64,000 nt of DNA. It comes from CAYFZO01 sp964347615. GTDB lineage: Bacteria > Pseudomonadota > Gammaproteobacteria > Poriferisulfidales > Oxydemutatoraceae. The position numbers and the translations under genes are program-made. Location: contig CAYFZO010000011.1 in assembly GCA_964347615.1 (NCBI GenBank), positions 1 to 64,000 of the forward strand, given 5' to 3'. Each line of letters opens with the position of its first letter. The stretch's first letter is position 1. Shown piece by piece: positions 54,160-61,809 of the stretch. Below the pieces are notes generated by a model. The model did no database searches and was not told the origin of the DNA. It saw only the letters and a program-made list of their open reading frames with translations.

Positions 54160-55563
54160 ATGACGAGACTTTGTGCTTTGGTATTTTCCTCAGGTATCGC
54201 GCTGGCCGCCGCCGGCGTTGCTTCGGCTCAGTTGCCGGATTTTTCGCCGCTGGTCGAGAAACAAGCGGGTGCCGTGGTCAACGTCAGCAGCACGCGCCAG
54301 AAACCGAAACAGGACTCGCTCGACGGGACGCCGTTTCCCGATATTCCGAAAGACCATCCGTGGTATGAGTTCTTCAAGGACTTTTTCGGCAAGCACGGCG
54401 CGCCGCATAAGGCGCCGCACGATCCGCGCTCCCTCGGGTCGGGCTTCATCATCTCGCGCGACGGTTTCGTCATCACCAACTACCACGTGGTCAAGGACGC
54501 CGAGGAGATTATCGTCAGGCTCAACGACCGCCGCGAGCTGTCCGCCGAAGTGGTCGGCACCGACGTAAAAAGCGACGTCGCCTTGCTCAAGGTCGAGGCC
54601 GAAGGGTTGCCGGTTGTCGACTTAGGTTCTTCGGAGGGGCTGAAGCCGGGGCAGTGGGTGGTCGCTATCGGCTCGCCGTTCGGCTTTGAATACTCGGTCA
54701 CCGCGGGCATCGTCAGCGCACTCGGGCGCAGCCTGCCTTCCGAGAACTACGTGCCTTTCATCCAGACCGACGTCGCGGTGAATCCGGGCAATTCGGGCGG
54801 CCCGCTGTTCAACTTGGACGGCAAGGTCGTCGGCATCAATTCACAGATTTACAGCCATACCGGCGGTTTCATGGGCGTGTCTTTCGCGATTCCCATCGAA
54901 GTCGCGATGCACGTGGTGCGCCAGTTGAAAGAGAAAGGTGAAGTCGTCCGCGGCTGGTTCGGGGTCTACATCCAAGAGGTCACGCGCGAGTTGTCTGAAT
55001 CTTTCGGCATGGATAAGCCGCAAGGGGCGCTGGTATCGGGGCTGATAGACGACAGCCCGGCGCAGGAGAGCGGCGTCGAGGTCGGCGACGTCATTCTCGA
55101 GTTCGACGGCCGCGAGGTCGAGAGCGCCGGCGGTCTGCCGCCGCTGGTCGGTCACACCGAAGTCGGCAAGCGCGTTGCGGTCAAGGTGCTCAGGGGCGGC
55201 GAACTCGTCGAGTTGCAGGTCAAGGTCGGCAAGCTGCCGGAGGGCTTGGATTCGCCGGGTGAACGCGGCGGCGAAAGGACGACGTTGGGTTTGTCGCTCG
55301 CCGACCTGTCCGAGCAGGAGCGCAAGGAAATCGGCATCAAGGGAGGGGCGGTCAGGGTGACCGAGGTAAGCCCCGGCCCGGCCGAGAGGGCCGGCGTGGT
55401 CGAGGGTGACCTGTTGCTGGCGGTGGACAATCAGCATTTTGACGACGTGCGGGAGTTCCGCGCGTTGATACCGAAATTGCAGCGCGACCAATTCATTACG
55501 TTGCTGGTCATGCGCAACAAGAGAACCCGTTTCTTGGCGATGAGAATCCCGAGCGAAGAATAA
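54160..55563 (+). CDS. mucD: Periplasmic serine protease, DegP/MucD family
   Basis: An HtrA-type protease-chaperone for misfolded envelope proteins. Signal peptide MTRLCALVFSSGIALAAAG, trypsin-fold domain with catalytic His in NYHVVKD (near 109), Asp in KSDVALLKVE (near 139) and Ser in NPGNSGGPLF (near 213), then two PDZ domains (about 265-350 and 370-460). The ATG at 54160 was chosen because it begins the signal peptide; the frame is open earlier. It is followed by lepA, the order of the pseudomonad algU-muc region, though no rpoE or rseA homologue precedes it here. Confidence 0.94.
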   Translation: MTRLCALVFSSGIALAAAGVASAQLPDFSPLVEKQAGAVVNVSSTRQKPKQDSLDGTPFPDIPKDHPWYEFFKDFFGKHGAPHKAPHDPRSLGSGFIISRDGFVITNYHVVKDAEEIIVRLNDRRELSAEVVGTDVKSDVALLKVEAEGLPVVDLGSSEGLKPGQWVVAIGSPFGFEYSVTAGIVSALGRSLPSENYVPFIQTDVAVNPGNSGGPLFNLDGKVVGINSQIYSHTGGFMGVSFAIPIEVAMHVVRQLKEKGEVVRGWFGVYIQEVTRELSESFGMDKPQGALVSGLIDDSPAQESGVEVGDVILEFDGREVESAGGLPPLVGHTEVGKRVAVKVLRGGELVELQVKVGKLPEGLDSPGERGGERTTLGLSLADLSEQERKEIGIKGGAVRVTEVSPGPAERAGVVEGDLLLAVDNQHFDDVREFRALIPKLQRDQFITLLVMRNKRTRFLAMRIPSEE

Positions 55564-55594
55564 GCCTCGTGCGGCGCTTTCGTCGCGGCCCGAT

Positions 55595-57391
55595 ATGACG
55601 CTTGACCGCATCCGCAACTTCTCCGTCATTGCGCACATAGACCACGGGAAGTCCACGCTCGCCGACCGCTTTATCCAGATCTGCGGCGGATTGAGCGAGC
55701 GCAGGATGTCCGAACAGGTGCTTGACTCGATGGACATCGAGCGCGAACGCGGCATCACGATCAAGGCGCAGTCGGTGGCGCTCGACTATCACGCGAACGA
55801 CGGGCGCGACTACGCGCTGAACCTGATAGACACGCCGGGGCACGTGGATTTCAGCTACGAGGTTTCGCGTTCGTTGTCGGCCTGCGAGGGGGCGTTGCTT
55901 GTGGTTGACGCATCCCAGGGCGTTGAGGCGCAGAGCATCGCAAACTGCTACACCGCGATCGAGCAAGGCCTCGAGGTGTTGCCGGTGCTGAACAAGATAG
56001 ACCTGCAGGCCGCCGACCCTGAGCGCGTCAAGCGTGAGATCGAGGACATCATCGGCCTCGATGCGTCAAAGGCGGTTGCGGTCAGCGCCAAGACCGGCGA
56101 GGGGGTCGCCGAGCTGTTGCGCGTCCTGGTGTCGCAAGTGCCGCCGCCGCGGGGCGACCCCGAGAAGCCGCTGAAAGCGCTGGTCGTGGACTCGTGGTTC
56201 GACGTCTACGTCGGCGTGGTGTCGCTGGTCAGGATCATGGACGGGCGCCTCAGGAGAAAGGAGCGGGTGTTGTTCATGGCCGCCGGCGAAGTGCACCAAG
56301 TCGAGACCCTCGGCGTGTTCACTCCCGAGCGCGTCGAGCGCGAAACCCTCGAGGCCGGCGAGGTCGGCTTCGTCGTCGCCGGCGTCAAGAACCTTCACGC
56401 GGCGCGGGTCGGCGACACGATTACCGAAGCCGCGCGCCCGGCTGCCGCGGCGTTGCCGGGGTTTCGCCGGGTCAAACCGCGCGTGTTCGCCGGCATCTTT
56501 CCGGCGAGCGCCGACGATTACAGATTGCTGCGCGACGCGCTCGACAAGCTCAGCCTAAACGACGCGTCCCTGGCGTATGAACCCGAAACCTCGGTGGCGC
56601 TGGGGTTCGGTTTTCGCTGCGGCTTTCTGGGCATGTTGCACTTGGAAATCATCCAGGAGCGCCTCAGGCGCGAGTATCAGCTGGAGATTGTCGTCACCGC
56701 GCCGACGGTGACCTACCGGGTGCTGACCCGGAACGGGGAGACGGTCGAGGTGCACAACCCGGCGCAGCTGCCGCCGTCGGGGGAGATCGCGGAGATTCTC
56801 GAGCCGGTGGCGCGCGTCTCGGTGTTGACGCCGTCTGACTACGTCGGCGACGTCATCGGACTGTGCATGGAAAAGCGCGGCGTGCGCAGGAAGCTGCAGT
56901 ACGCGGGCAAGCAGGCGGCGCTCGAGTTCGACCTGCCGCTCGGCGAGATCGTGCTCGACTTCTTCGACCGGTTGAAGTCAACCACGCGCGGGTACGCGTC
57001 GTTCGATTATCAGTTGTCGGACTATCAGCCGGCGGCGTTGCAAAAGCTGGACGTCCTGATTAACGGCGACCGCGTCGACGCGCTGTCGGTAATCGTGCAT
57101 CGGCAAAACGCCCAGTCGCTCGGGCGCGCGTTGGTCGAGCGGATGCAGGAACTGATACCGCGCCAGATGTTCGACGTCGCGGTGCAGGCGGCACTCGGTT
57201 CGAGGATCATCGCCCGGACCACGGTCAAGGCGTTGCGCAAGAACGTCACCGCGAAGTGTTACGGCGGCGACGTGACGCGCAAACGGAAACTGCTCGAGAA
57301 GCAAAAGGCGGGAAAGAGGCGGATGAAGCAGGTCGGCAAGGTTCAGGTGCCGCAGGAGGCGTTTCTCGCGGCGCTGACGGTGAAACGATGA
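55595..57391 (+). CDS. lepA: Elongation factor 4 (LepA)
   Basis: A ribosome-associated translational GTPase. The 598 residues have AHIDHGKSTLADR (G1), DTPGHVDFSYEV (G3), NKIDLQAADPERV (G4), domains II and III, and the LepA-specific C-terminal region with DVTRKRKLLEKQKAGKRRM. It lies 31 bp after mucD and overlaps the following hydrolase gene by 4 bp (ATGA). The usual lepB downstream is replaced here by that hydrolase. Confidence 0.97.
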   Translation: MTLDRIRNFSVIAHIDHGKSTLADRFIQICGGLSERRMSEQVLDSMDIERERGITIKAQSVALDYHANDGRDYALNLIDTPGHVDFSYEVSRSLSACEGALLVVDASQGVEAQSIANCYTAIEQGLEVLPVLNKIDLQAADPERVKREIEDIIGLDASKAVAVSAKTGEGVAELLRVLVSQVPPPRGDPEKPLKALVVDSWFDVYVGVVSLVRIMDGRLRRKERVLFMAAGEVHQVETLGVFTPERVERETLEAGEVGFVVAGVKNLHAARVGDTITEAARPAAAALPGFRRVKPRVFAGIFPASADDYRLLRDALDKLSLNDASLAYEPETSVALGFGFRCGFLGMLHLEIIQERLRREYQLEIVVTAPTVTYRVLTRNGETVEVHNPAQLPPSGEIAEILEPVARVSVLTPSDYVGDVIGLCMEKRGVRRKLQYAGKQAALEFDLPLGEIVLDFFDRLKSTTRGYASFDYQLSDYQPAALQKLDVLINGDRVDALSVIVHRQNAQSLGRALVERMQELIPRQMFDVAVQAALGSRIIARTTVKALRKNVTAKCYGGDVTRKRKLLEKQKAGKRRMKQVGKVQVPQEAFLAALTVKR

Positions 57392-58308
57392 GATCCCGGC
57401 CGGTCCTCCTGCTGTTGGTTTTATTGCCGCTTGCGGCGTCGTTGCGCGCCGAGGTGTTGGTCGTGACCCTGCTCGGCACCGGTGCGCCGGCGCCGCAGAT
57501 CGAGCGTTTCGGGCCGGCGGTGCTGGTCGAGGCCGGGTCGCAGAAACTGCTGTTCGACGTCGGGCGCGGCGTGGCTCAGCGCGTCCATCAGCTGTATCTG
57601 CCGTTTCCGGAAATCAACAAGGTCTTCATCACCCATCTTCATTACGATCATCTCGTGGGCCTGCCCGATTTGCTGATGACGGGTTGGGTTTTCCAACGCG
57701 TGCAGCCGCTCGAGGTCTGGGGGCCGACGGGCGTCGGCGCCCATCTCGAACGTCTCGTCGCCGCGTACGAAGTGGATATTCACGCGCGCCGGCAACGTAC
57801 CGGACTTGCGCCGCAAGGCATCGATTACAACGCCCACCGGGTCGCCGAAGGGGTCGTGTATGAGGCCGGCGAGGTGAAAGTCACCGCGTTCCGCGTTGAC
57901 CACGGCGAGCTCGAGGCTTGGGGGTATCGCGTGGATTACGCGGGGCGTTCGGTGGTGGTCTCGGGCGACACGCGCTATTCGCGTAACCTGGTCAAGCACG
58001 CGCGCGGCGTCGACTTGTTGATTCATGAAGTCGCCGCCGCTTCCGACCATCTGCGCAAGCGCAACCCACGGCTTGAGAAAGTGATCGAGTACCACGCCTC
58101 CCCGCAAGACGTCGCCAAAGTACTGACCGAAACCTCGCCGCGCCTTGCGGTGCTGACCCACGTGCTCGCGTTCGGCGTTGACGAGGATGAATTGCTTGCG
58201 GCGGCGTCGCGGGGACATCAAACCGAGGTCGTCATCGGGCGGGATCTGGCGGCCTTTGACGTCGGCAAGACGCTTCGCCGTTATTCAAGGCAGCATTTGA
58301 GGCAGTGA
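57388..58308 (+). CDS. Secreted metallo-beta-lactamase-fold hydrolase
   Basis: A 306-residue protein with a signal peptide (RPVLLLLVLLPLAASLRA) and an MBL fold of the RNase Z/arylsulfatase-like class: LLGTGAPAPQ at the N terminus, the zinc motif THLHYDH near 82-88, FRVDHGE, VSGDTRYS with the bridging Asp, and a terminal VLTHVLAFG His. Periplasmic location rules out a tRNA 3' processing role. The substrate is unknown. The start is the ATG inside the lepA stop. Confidence 0.82.
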   Translation: MRSRPVLLLLVLLPLAASLRAEVLVVTLLGTGAPAPQIERFGPAVLVEAGSQKLLFDVGRGVAQRVHQLYLPFPEINKVFITHLHYDHLVGLPDLLMTGWVFQRVQPLEVWGPTGVGAHLERLVAAYEVDIHARRQRTGLAPQGIDYNAHRVAEGVVYEAGEVKVTAFRVDHGELEAWGYRVDYAGRSVVVSGDTRYSRNLVKHARGVDLLIHEVAAASDHLRKRNPRLEKVIEYHASPQDVAKVLTETSPRLAVLTHVLAFGVDEDELLAAASRGHQTEVVIGRDLAAFDVGKTLRRYSRQHLRQ

Positions 58309-58312
58309 AGAC

Positions 58313-59137
58313 GTGAACGGCTTTACCGAACCGGTGCTGATGGGCATCCTGAATGTCACTCCCGACAGCTTCTCCGACGGCGGGCGCTATACCGACCCTG
58401 AGACGGCGCTTGAGCGGGCGGTGACGATGGTCCGTGAAGGTGCCGGCGTGATTGACGTCGGCGGCGAATCCACGCGTCCGGGTTCGAAGCGCGTGCCGGC
58501 CGCCGAGCAGAAGCGGCGCGTGCTCGACGTCGTCGAGGCGGTCGCACCGGCCCTGCCCGGGAAGTTGATCAGCATTGACACGACCCGCGCCGAAGTCGCC
58601 GAAGCCGCCCTCGACGCGGGCGCGGGCATGATCAACGACGTCTCGGCGGGGCGCGACGACCCCGCGATGTTCGAGCTCGCCGCGGCGCGCGACGTGCCGG
58701 TATGCTTGATGCACGCGCAAGGCGAGCCCGAGACGATGCAGAACGATCCGCGCTACGACGACGTGACGTCCGAAGTCTGCGCGTTTCTGCGAGAACGCAT
58801 GGAGGCGGCGTGCGCGCAAGGCGTGTCGCCGGAACGCGTCGTGCTCGACCCCGGCATCGGTTTCGGCAAGACCCTTGAGCATAACTTGACGCTGCTCGCG
58901 AACCTTTCGCAGGTTGTTGAAATCGGCCCGCCGGTGCTGCTCGGCGCGAGCCGCAAACGATTCATCGCGGCGGTTGACGACGCCGGGGATCCGTCGCCCG
59001 CCGAACGCACCGCCGGCAGTTGCGCGGCGGCGTTGCTCGGGTTCCTCGCGGGCGTGCGCGTGTTCCGCGTCCACGACGTCGCCGCGCATCGCCAAACGCT
59101 CGACCTCGCCCGCGCGGTGCGTGCCCGCTACGGCTAG
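58313..59137 (+). CDS. folP: Dihydropteroate synthase
   Basis: Joins the pterin pyrophosphate and p-aminobenzoate in folate synthesis; the sulfonamide target. The 274 residues carry MGILNVTPDSFSDGG, DVGGESTRPGS, SIDTTRAEV, INDVSAG and VLLGASRKRF. The start is GTG 58313, 4 bp after the hydrolase stop. Folate synthesis fits the folate-heavy one-carbon metabolism of the organism. In many bacteria glmM follows; here the HicAB pair does. Confidence 0.96.
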   Translation: MNGFTEPVLMGILNVTPDSFSDGGRYTDPETALERAVTMVREGAGVIDVGGESTRPGSKRVPAAEQKRRVLDVVEAVAPALPGKLISIDTTRAEVAEAALDAGAGMINDVSAGRDDPAMFELAAARDVPVCLMHAQGEPETMQNDPRYDDVTSEVCAFLRERMEAACAQGVSPERVVLDPGIGFGKTLEHNLTLLANLSQVVEIGPPVLLGASRKRFIAAVDDAGDPSPAERTAGSCAAALLGFLAGVRVFRVHDVAAHRQTLDLARAVRARYG

Positions 59138-59163
59138 TCGGGAGCACCCGGAGTTGCCAAAGA

Positions 59164-59182
59164 TGATATCACTCTGATACCA
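59164..59182 (+). promoter_or_regulatory. Direct repeat before hicA, probable HicB operator
   Basis: TGATATCA (59164-59171) and TGATACCA (59175-59182) are spaced 11 bp start to start, one helical turn, just before the hicA ATG at 59190. Such repeats are usual sites for autoregulation by the antitoxin. Confidence 0.4.
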
Positions 59183-59189
59183 TCTCCCC

Positions 59190-59384
59190 ATGCCGCCGAA
59201 GATTCGGGAATTGATTCGAGACCTTGAGGCTTCGGGATTCGAGAACTGCGGCGGTAAGGGCGGCCATCGGAACTTCAAGCACCCCGGCGGGACGCGAATC
59301 ACCGTCAGCGGAAGGCTTGGCGACGATGCAAAACCATATCAGCGGCAAGCGGTCAAGCTTGCACTAACGCGAGTATTGCGATGA
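59190..59384 (+). CDS. hicA: HicA-family mRNA interferase toxin
   Basis: A 64-residue double-stranded-RNA-binding-fold toxin. The catalytic His is in the signature GKGGHRNFKHPGGTRI. It cuts mRNA when not bound by HicB. The gene precedes and overlaps hicB by 4 bp (ATGA), the standard order. Confidence 0.92.
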   Translation: MPPKIRELIRDLEASGFENCGGKGGHRNFKHPGGTRITVSGRLGDDAKPYQRQAVKLALTRVLR

Positions 59385-59719
59385 AAACGTCTGATCGCTA
59401 CAGAAAAATAGTCGAGTGGTCCGAACAAGACCAGTGCTACGTCGGGCGGTGTCCCGAGCTGATGTTCGGCGGCGTTCACGGGAACGATGAAAAAAAGGTG
59501 TTCTCCGATTTATGCAAGGTGATCGACGAATGGATAGCCGTTGCCGAAGAAGACAAAGAACCGTTGCCGCCGGGCATGGCAGGCAAGCGGTACTCGGGAA
59601 AGTTCAACTTGAGACTCGGCCGAAGCTTGCACGAGCGTCTTGCGATCCAAGCCGTCAAGGAAAGGAAAAGCCTTAACGCGTACTGCGCCGAAGCGCTCGA
59701 GAAGCGGGTTAAGCGTTGA
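59381..59719 (+). CDS. hicB: HicB-family antitoxin
   Basis: A 112-residue antitoxin with a degenerate RNase-H-like N-terminal half (EQDQCYVGRCPELMFGGVHG) that binds HicA, and a C-terminal ribbon-helix-helix segment (GKFNLRLGRSLHERLAIQAV) for DNA binding and autoregulation. Its stop lies 8 bp inside the converging thiE coding end, so the two coding ends overlap by 11 bp. Confidence 0.92.
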   Translation: MKTSDRYRKIVEWSEQDQCYVGRCPELMFGGVHGNDEKKVFSDLCKVIDEWIAVAEEDKEPLPPGMAGKRYSGKFNLRLGRSLHERLAIQAVKERKSLNAYCAEALEKRVKR

Positions 59720-60371
59720 GCTTAGGCAGCGCGCGCCGCGCCGTCCCGTCGGCCGCTTCCCCGCCGCTTCCCAGTTTCTTCAGATAACCCTTGACCGCGG
59801 CGGCGGGGTCGGGCGCGTCGGCGACGTCGGCGTTGACCGCGACCAGGTCGGCACCGGCGGCGAGCACTCGATCCAGGTTGTCGCGGGTGACGCCGCCTAC
59901 GGCGCACACTGGCAGGTGCAGCCGCCGCTTGTACTCGGCCAGGTTTTCGAGCGTGATTCTCACCGCCTCGGGTTTGGTTTTCGAGGCGAACAACGAGCCG
60001 AACGCAAGATAGTCGGCGCCCTCACGTTGCGCGGTCAGTGCGCGTTCGAGCGAGTCGTAGCACGAGACGCCGATAATCGCCTCGTTACCGAGCGTGCGGC
60101 GCGCTTGTGAAACGTCCGGGTCGTCTTTTCCCAAGTGTACGCCGTCGGCGCGCGTCGCCGCCGCGAGCTCGACGTCGTCGTTGATGATCAAGCCCGTGCC
60201 GCGCGCGCGGCACGCGTCGCCGAGCATCGCGGCTTCTTTCCGCCGCGTCGCCCGGTCGGCTCGCTTGTTGCGGTATTGCACCAGCGCGACGCCGCGCAGC
60301 AGCCAGGTTTCGGCGGTCTCGACCGGCAGGCCCGACCCCGCGATCAGGCAGAGGCAAGTGCGACGGGTCAC
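59709..60371 (-). CDS. thiE: Thiamine-phosphate synthase
   Basis: Couples HMP pyrophosphate and the thiazole phosphate to thiamine phosphate. The 220-residue TIM barrel shows VQYRNKRAD, IINDDVELAAATRADGVHLG, YLAFGSLFASKTKP and VCAVGGVTRDN. The start is placed at GTG 60371, where a duplicated relic shows that thiE originally overlapped the thiD stop (GTGA); TTG 60404 would add 11 residues derived from the thiD tail. Its original partner thiD now lies 1.4 kb upstream, separated by the coiled-coil array. Confidence 0.93.
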   Translation of the reverse strand: MTRRTCLCLIAGSGLPVETAETWLLRGVALVQYRNKRADRATRRKEAAMLGDACRARGTGLIINDDVELAAATRADGVHLGKDDPDVSQARRTLGNEAIIGVSCYDSLERALTAQREGADYLAFGSLFASKTKPEAVRITLENLAEYKRRLHLPVCAVGGVTRDNLDRVLAAGADLVAVNADVADAPDPAAAVKGYLKKLGSGGEAADGTARRALPKLNA

Positions 60372-60428
60372 GGCTTTTCGGGAAACTTGCGTGTACGGCT
60401 GCAACTTGGCGCGTCGGTGCGTTCAAGC
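60241..60428 (-). repeat. thiD/thiE junction repeat, copy A (with intact thiE)
   Basis: 188 bp that match 61622-61809 with about 16 mismatches (about 91 percent), offset 1381. It covers the last codons of thiD and the first 43 or so codons of thiE. Similarity stops sharply at both ends. Confidence 0.92.
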
Positions 60429-60496
60429 GAGTCGCGGCATGAGGTGCCGAGGATTGCGCCGTTACGCGGGCGGTCGGCGGGAGTCACCCGCGCCGG

Positions 60497-60799
60497 CTAG
60501 CTCACGCCGAGACTCGTGACGTAAGACGCCACGAGGCCCGTGACGATAACGATGGTGCCGACGGACAGGCCGACTCCCCACTTGGTTGTGGTGCTCTGAG
60601 CGTTGCGGATTTGGTATTCGAGATCGTTGAGCCGGTGGTTCACGCCCTCGAACTTTTGGTTCACGTTCTCGAACTTTTGGTTCAGGTTCTCGAACTTTCG
60701 GTCCACGTTTTGGTTCACGTTCTCGAACTTTCGGTCCATATCGTTTTTGAAATCCCTGAGAGCTCGGTGCAAGGTGTTGAGAGAAACTTGCTCTTCCAT
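60497..60799 (-). CDS. Coiled-coil tail-anchored protein, array member 3
   Basis: A 100-residue protein: conserved head (MEEQVSLNTLHRALRDFKND), a heptad stretch of KFENVNQ-type units with one NQNV tetrad, a linker (LNDLEYQIRNAQSTTTKWG), and one C-terminal membrane helix (LSVGTIVIVTGLVASYV). A GAGGAG ribosome site precedes the ATG. Layout recalls XhlA-type phage proteins or Borrelia Bdr proteins, but no family is assigned. It is the promoter-distal of three paralogues on one apparent transcript. Confidence 0.75.
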   Translation of the reverse strand: MEEQVSLNTLHRALRDFKNDMDRKFENVNQNVDRKFENLNQKFENVNQKFEGVNHRLNDLEYQIRNAQSTTTKWGVGLSVGTIVIVTGLVASYVTSLGVS

Positions 60800-60850
60800 C
60801 TTATGTCTCCTCGGTTCCGTCAAGGAGCTTCGCGGGAGTCCGCGCGCCGG

Positions 60851-61078
60851 CTAGCCCACGCCGAGAGTCGTGACGTAAGACGCCACGAGGCCCGTGACGA
60901 TAACGATGGTGCCGACGGACAAGCCGACTCCCTGCTTGGTCGTGGTGCTCTGAGCGTTGCGGATTTGATATTCGAGATTGTTGAGCCGGTTGTTCACGTT
61001 ATCGAACTTTCGGTCCATATCGTTTTTGAAATCTCTGAGATCTCGGTGCAGAGTGTTGAGAGAAACTTGCTCTTCCAT
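60851..61078 (-). CDS. Coiled-coil tail-anchored protein, array member 2 (shortest)
   Basis: A 75-residue paralogue with the same head and the same C-terminal helix as its neighbours but only two heptads (DRKFDNV, NNRLNNL) between them. It has the same GAGGAG ribosome site. At 75 residues it may be the minimal unit of the family, or a contracted copy. Separated from member 1 by 51 bp of intergenic sequence that is itself conserved across the array. Confidence 0.72.
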   Translation of the reverse strand: MEEQVSLNTLHRDLRDFKNDMDRKFDNVNNRLNNLEYQIRNAQSTTTKQGVGLSVGTIVIVTGLVASYVTTLGVG

Positions 61079-61129
61079 CATTATTCTCCTCGGTTCCGTC
61101 AAGGAGCTTCGCGGGAGTCCGCGCGCCGG

Positions 61130-61474
61130 CTAGCCCACGCCGAGAATCGTGGCGTAAGACGCCACGAGGCCCGTGACGATAACGATGGTGCCGACGGACA
61201 GGCCGACTCCCCACTTGGTTGTGGTGCTCTGAGCGTTGCGGATTTGGTATTCGAGATTGTTGAGCCGGTTGTTCACGTTCTCGAACTTTCGGTTCACGTC
61301 CTCGAACTTTTGGTCCACGTTCTCGAACTTTCGGTCCACGTTATCGAACCTTTGGTTCACGTCCTCGAACTTTCGGTCCACGTTTTGGTTCATGTTCTCG
61401 AACTTTCGGTCCATATCGTTTTTGAAATCCCTGAGATCTCGGTGCAGAGTGTTGAGAGAAACTTGCTCTTCCAT
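61130..61474 (-). CDS. Coiled-coil tail-anchored protein, array member 1 (longest)
   Basis: A 114-residue paralogue and the first gene after the promoter. The central region has one NQNV tetrad and seven heptads (DRKFENM, DRKFEDV, NQRFDNV, DRKFENV, DQKFEDV, NRKFENV, NNRLNNL). Head and C-terminal membrane helix match the others nearly exactly. ATG 61474 is used because it is shared by all three; an adjacent ATG at 61477 exists. Probably a homo- or hetero-oligomeric inner-membrane protein with a cytoplasmic coiled coil; role unknown. Confidence 0.75.
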   Translation of the reverse strand: MEEQVSLNTLHRDLRDFKNDMDRKFENMNQNVDRKFEDVNQRFDNVDRKFENVDQKFEDVNRKFENVNNRLNNLEYQIRNAQSTTTKWGVGLSVGTIVIVTGLVASYATILGVG

Positions 61475-61574
61475 CATTATGTCTCCTCGGTTCCGTTAAG
61501 GAGCTTCCCGCGGAAAACTCCCCGCGGGGCGGGTGTAAAGACGAGGTCTTAGCGGCCTCGGTTAAGTTGGCTTC

Positions 61575-61602
61575 AATATAGCGTCGCTGGTCGCGGTGTC
61601 AA
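61575..61602 (-). promoter_or_regulatory. Strong sigma-70 promoter of the coiled-coil array
   Basis: On the minus strand a perfect -35 TTGACA (61602-61597) and a -10 TATATT (61580-61575) are separated by 16 bp. It lies between the thiE relic and array member 1, inside the inserted segment, so the array carries its own promoter. It may now also drive thiE. Confidence 0.75.
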
Positions 61603-61621
61603 GCGTCCCCGGCGGTCATTC

Positions 61622-61752
61622 CGCCGCGTCGCCCGGTCGGCTCGCTTGCTGCGGTATTGCACCGGCGCAACGCCGCGCAGCAGCCAGGTTTCGGCGGTCT
61701 CGACCGGCAGGCCCGACCCCGCAATCAGGCAGAGGCAAGCGTGGCGGGTCAC
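61622..61752 (-). pseudogene. Truncated thiE 5' fragment attached to thiD
   Basis: About 43 codons homologous to the start of thiE (VTRHACLCLIAGSG, RGVAPVQYRSKRAD), beginning at a GTG that overlaps the thiD stop as GTGA. After the RATRR codons the match ends and the reading frame runs into unrelated sequence. It marks the original thiD-thiE junction. Confidence 0.85.
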
Positions 61753-61809
61753 AGCCTTCCGGGGAACTTGCGTGCACGGCTGCGGCTCGGCGCGTCGGCG
61801 CGTTCGAGT
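61622..61809 (-). repeat. thiD/thiE junction repeat, copy B (with intact thiD)
   Basis: Partner of 60241-60428. Here the thiD end is functional and the thiE part is the relic, the mirror of copy A. The two copies lie in direct orientation on either side of a 1.2-kb segment holding the coiled-coil array. Confidence 0.92.

Noticed and set aside
57256..57387. Upstream extension of the MBL-fold gene into lepA
   Set aside because: The extension is a charged out-of-frame read of lepA; the ATG at 57388 directly begins a good signal peptide.
61258..61420. Regular 21-bp repeats that might suggest a CRISPR array
   Set aside because: The units are contiguous heptad codons with no unique spacers, and they are in frame within a protein-coding gene.
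60611..61552. Long plus-strand frame of 313 codons across the coiled-coil array
   Set aside because: It is the antisense of the 21-bp heptad repeats, which keep one frame open. The minus strand has ribosome sites, a promoter and conserved protein ends.
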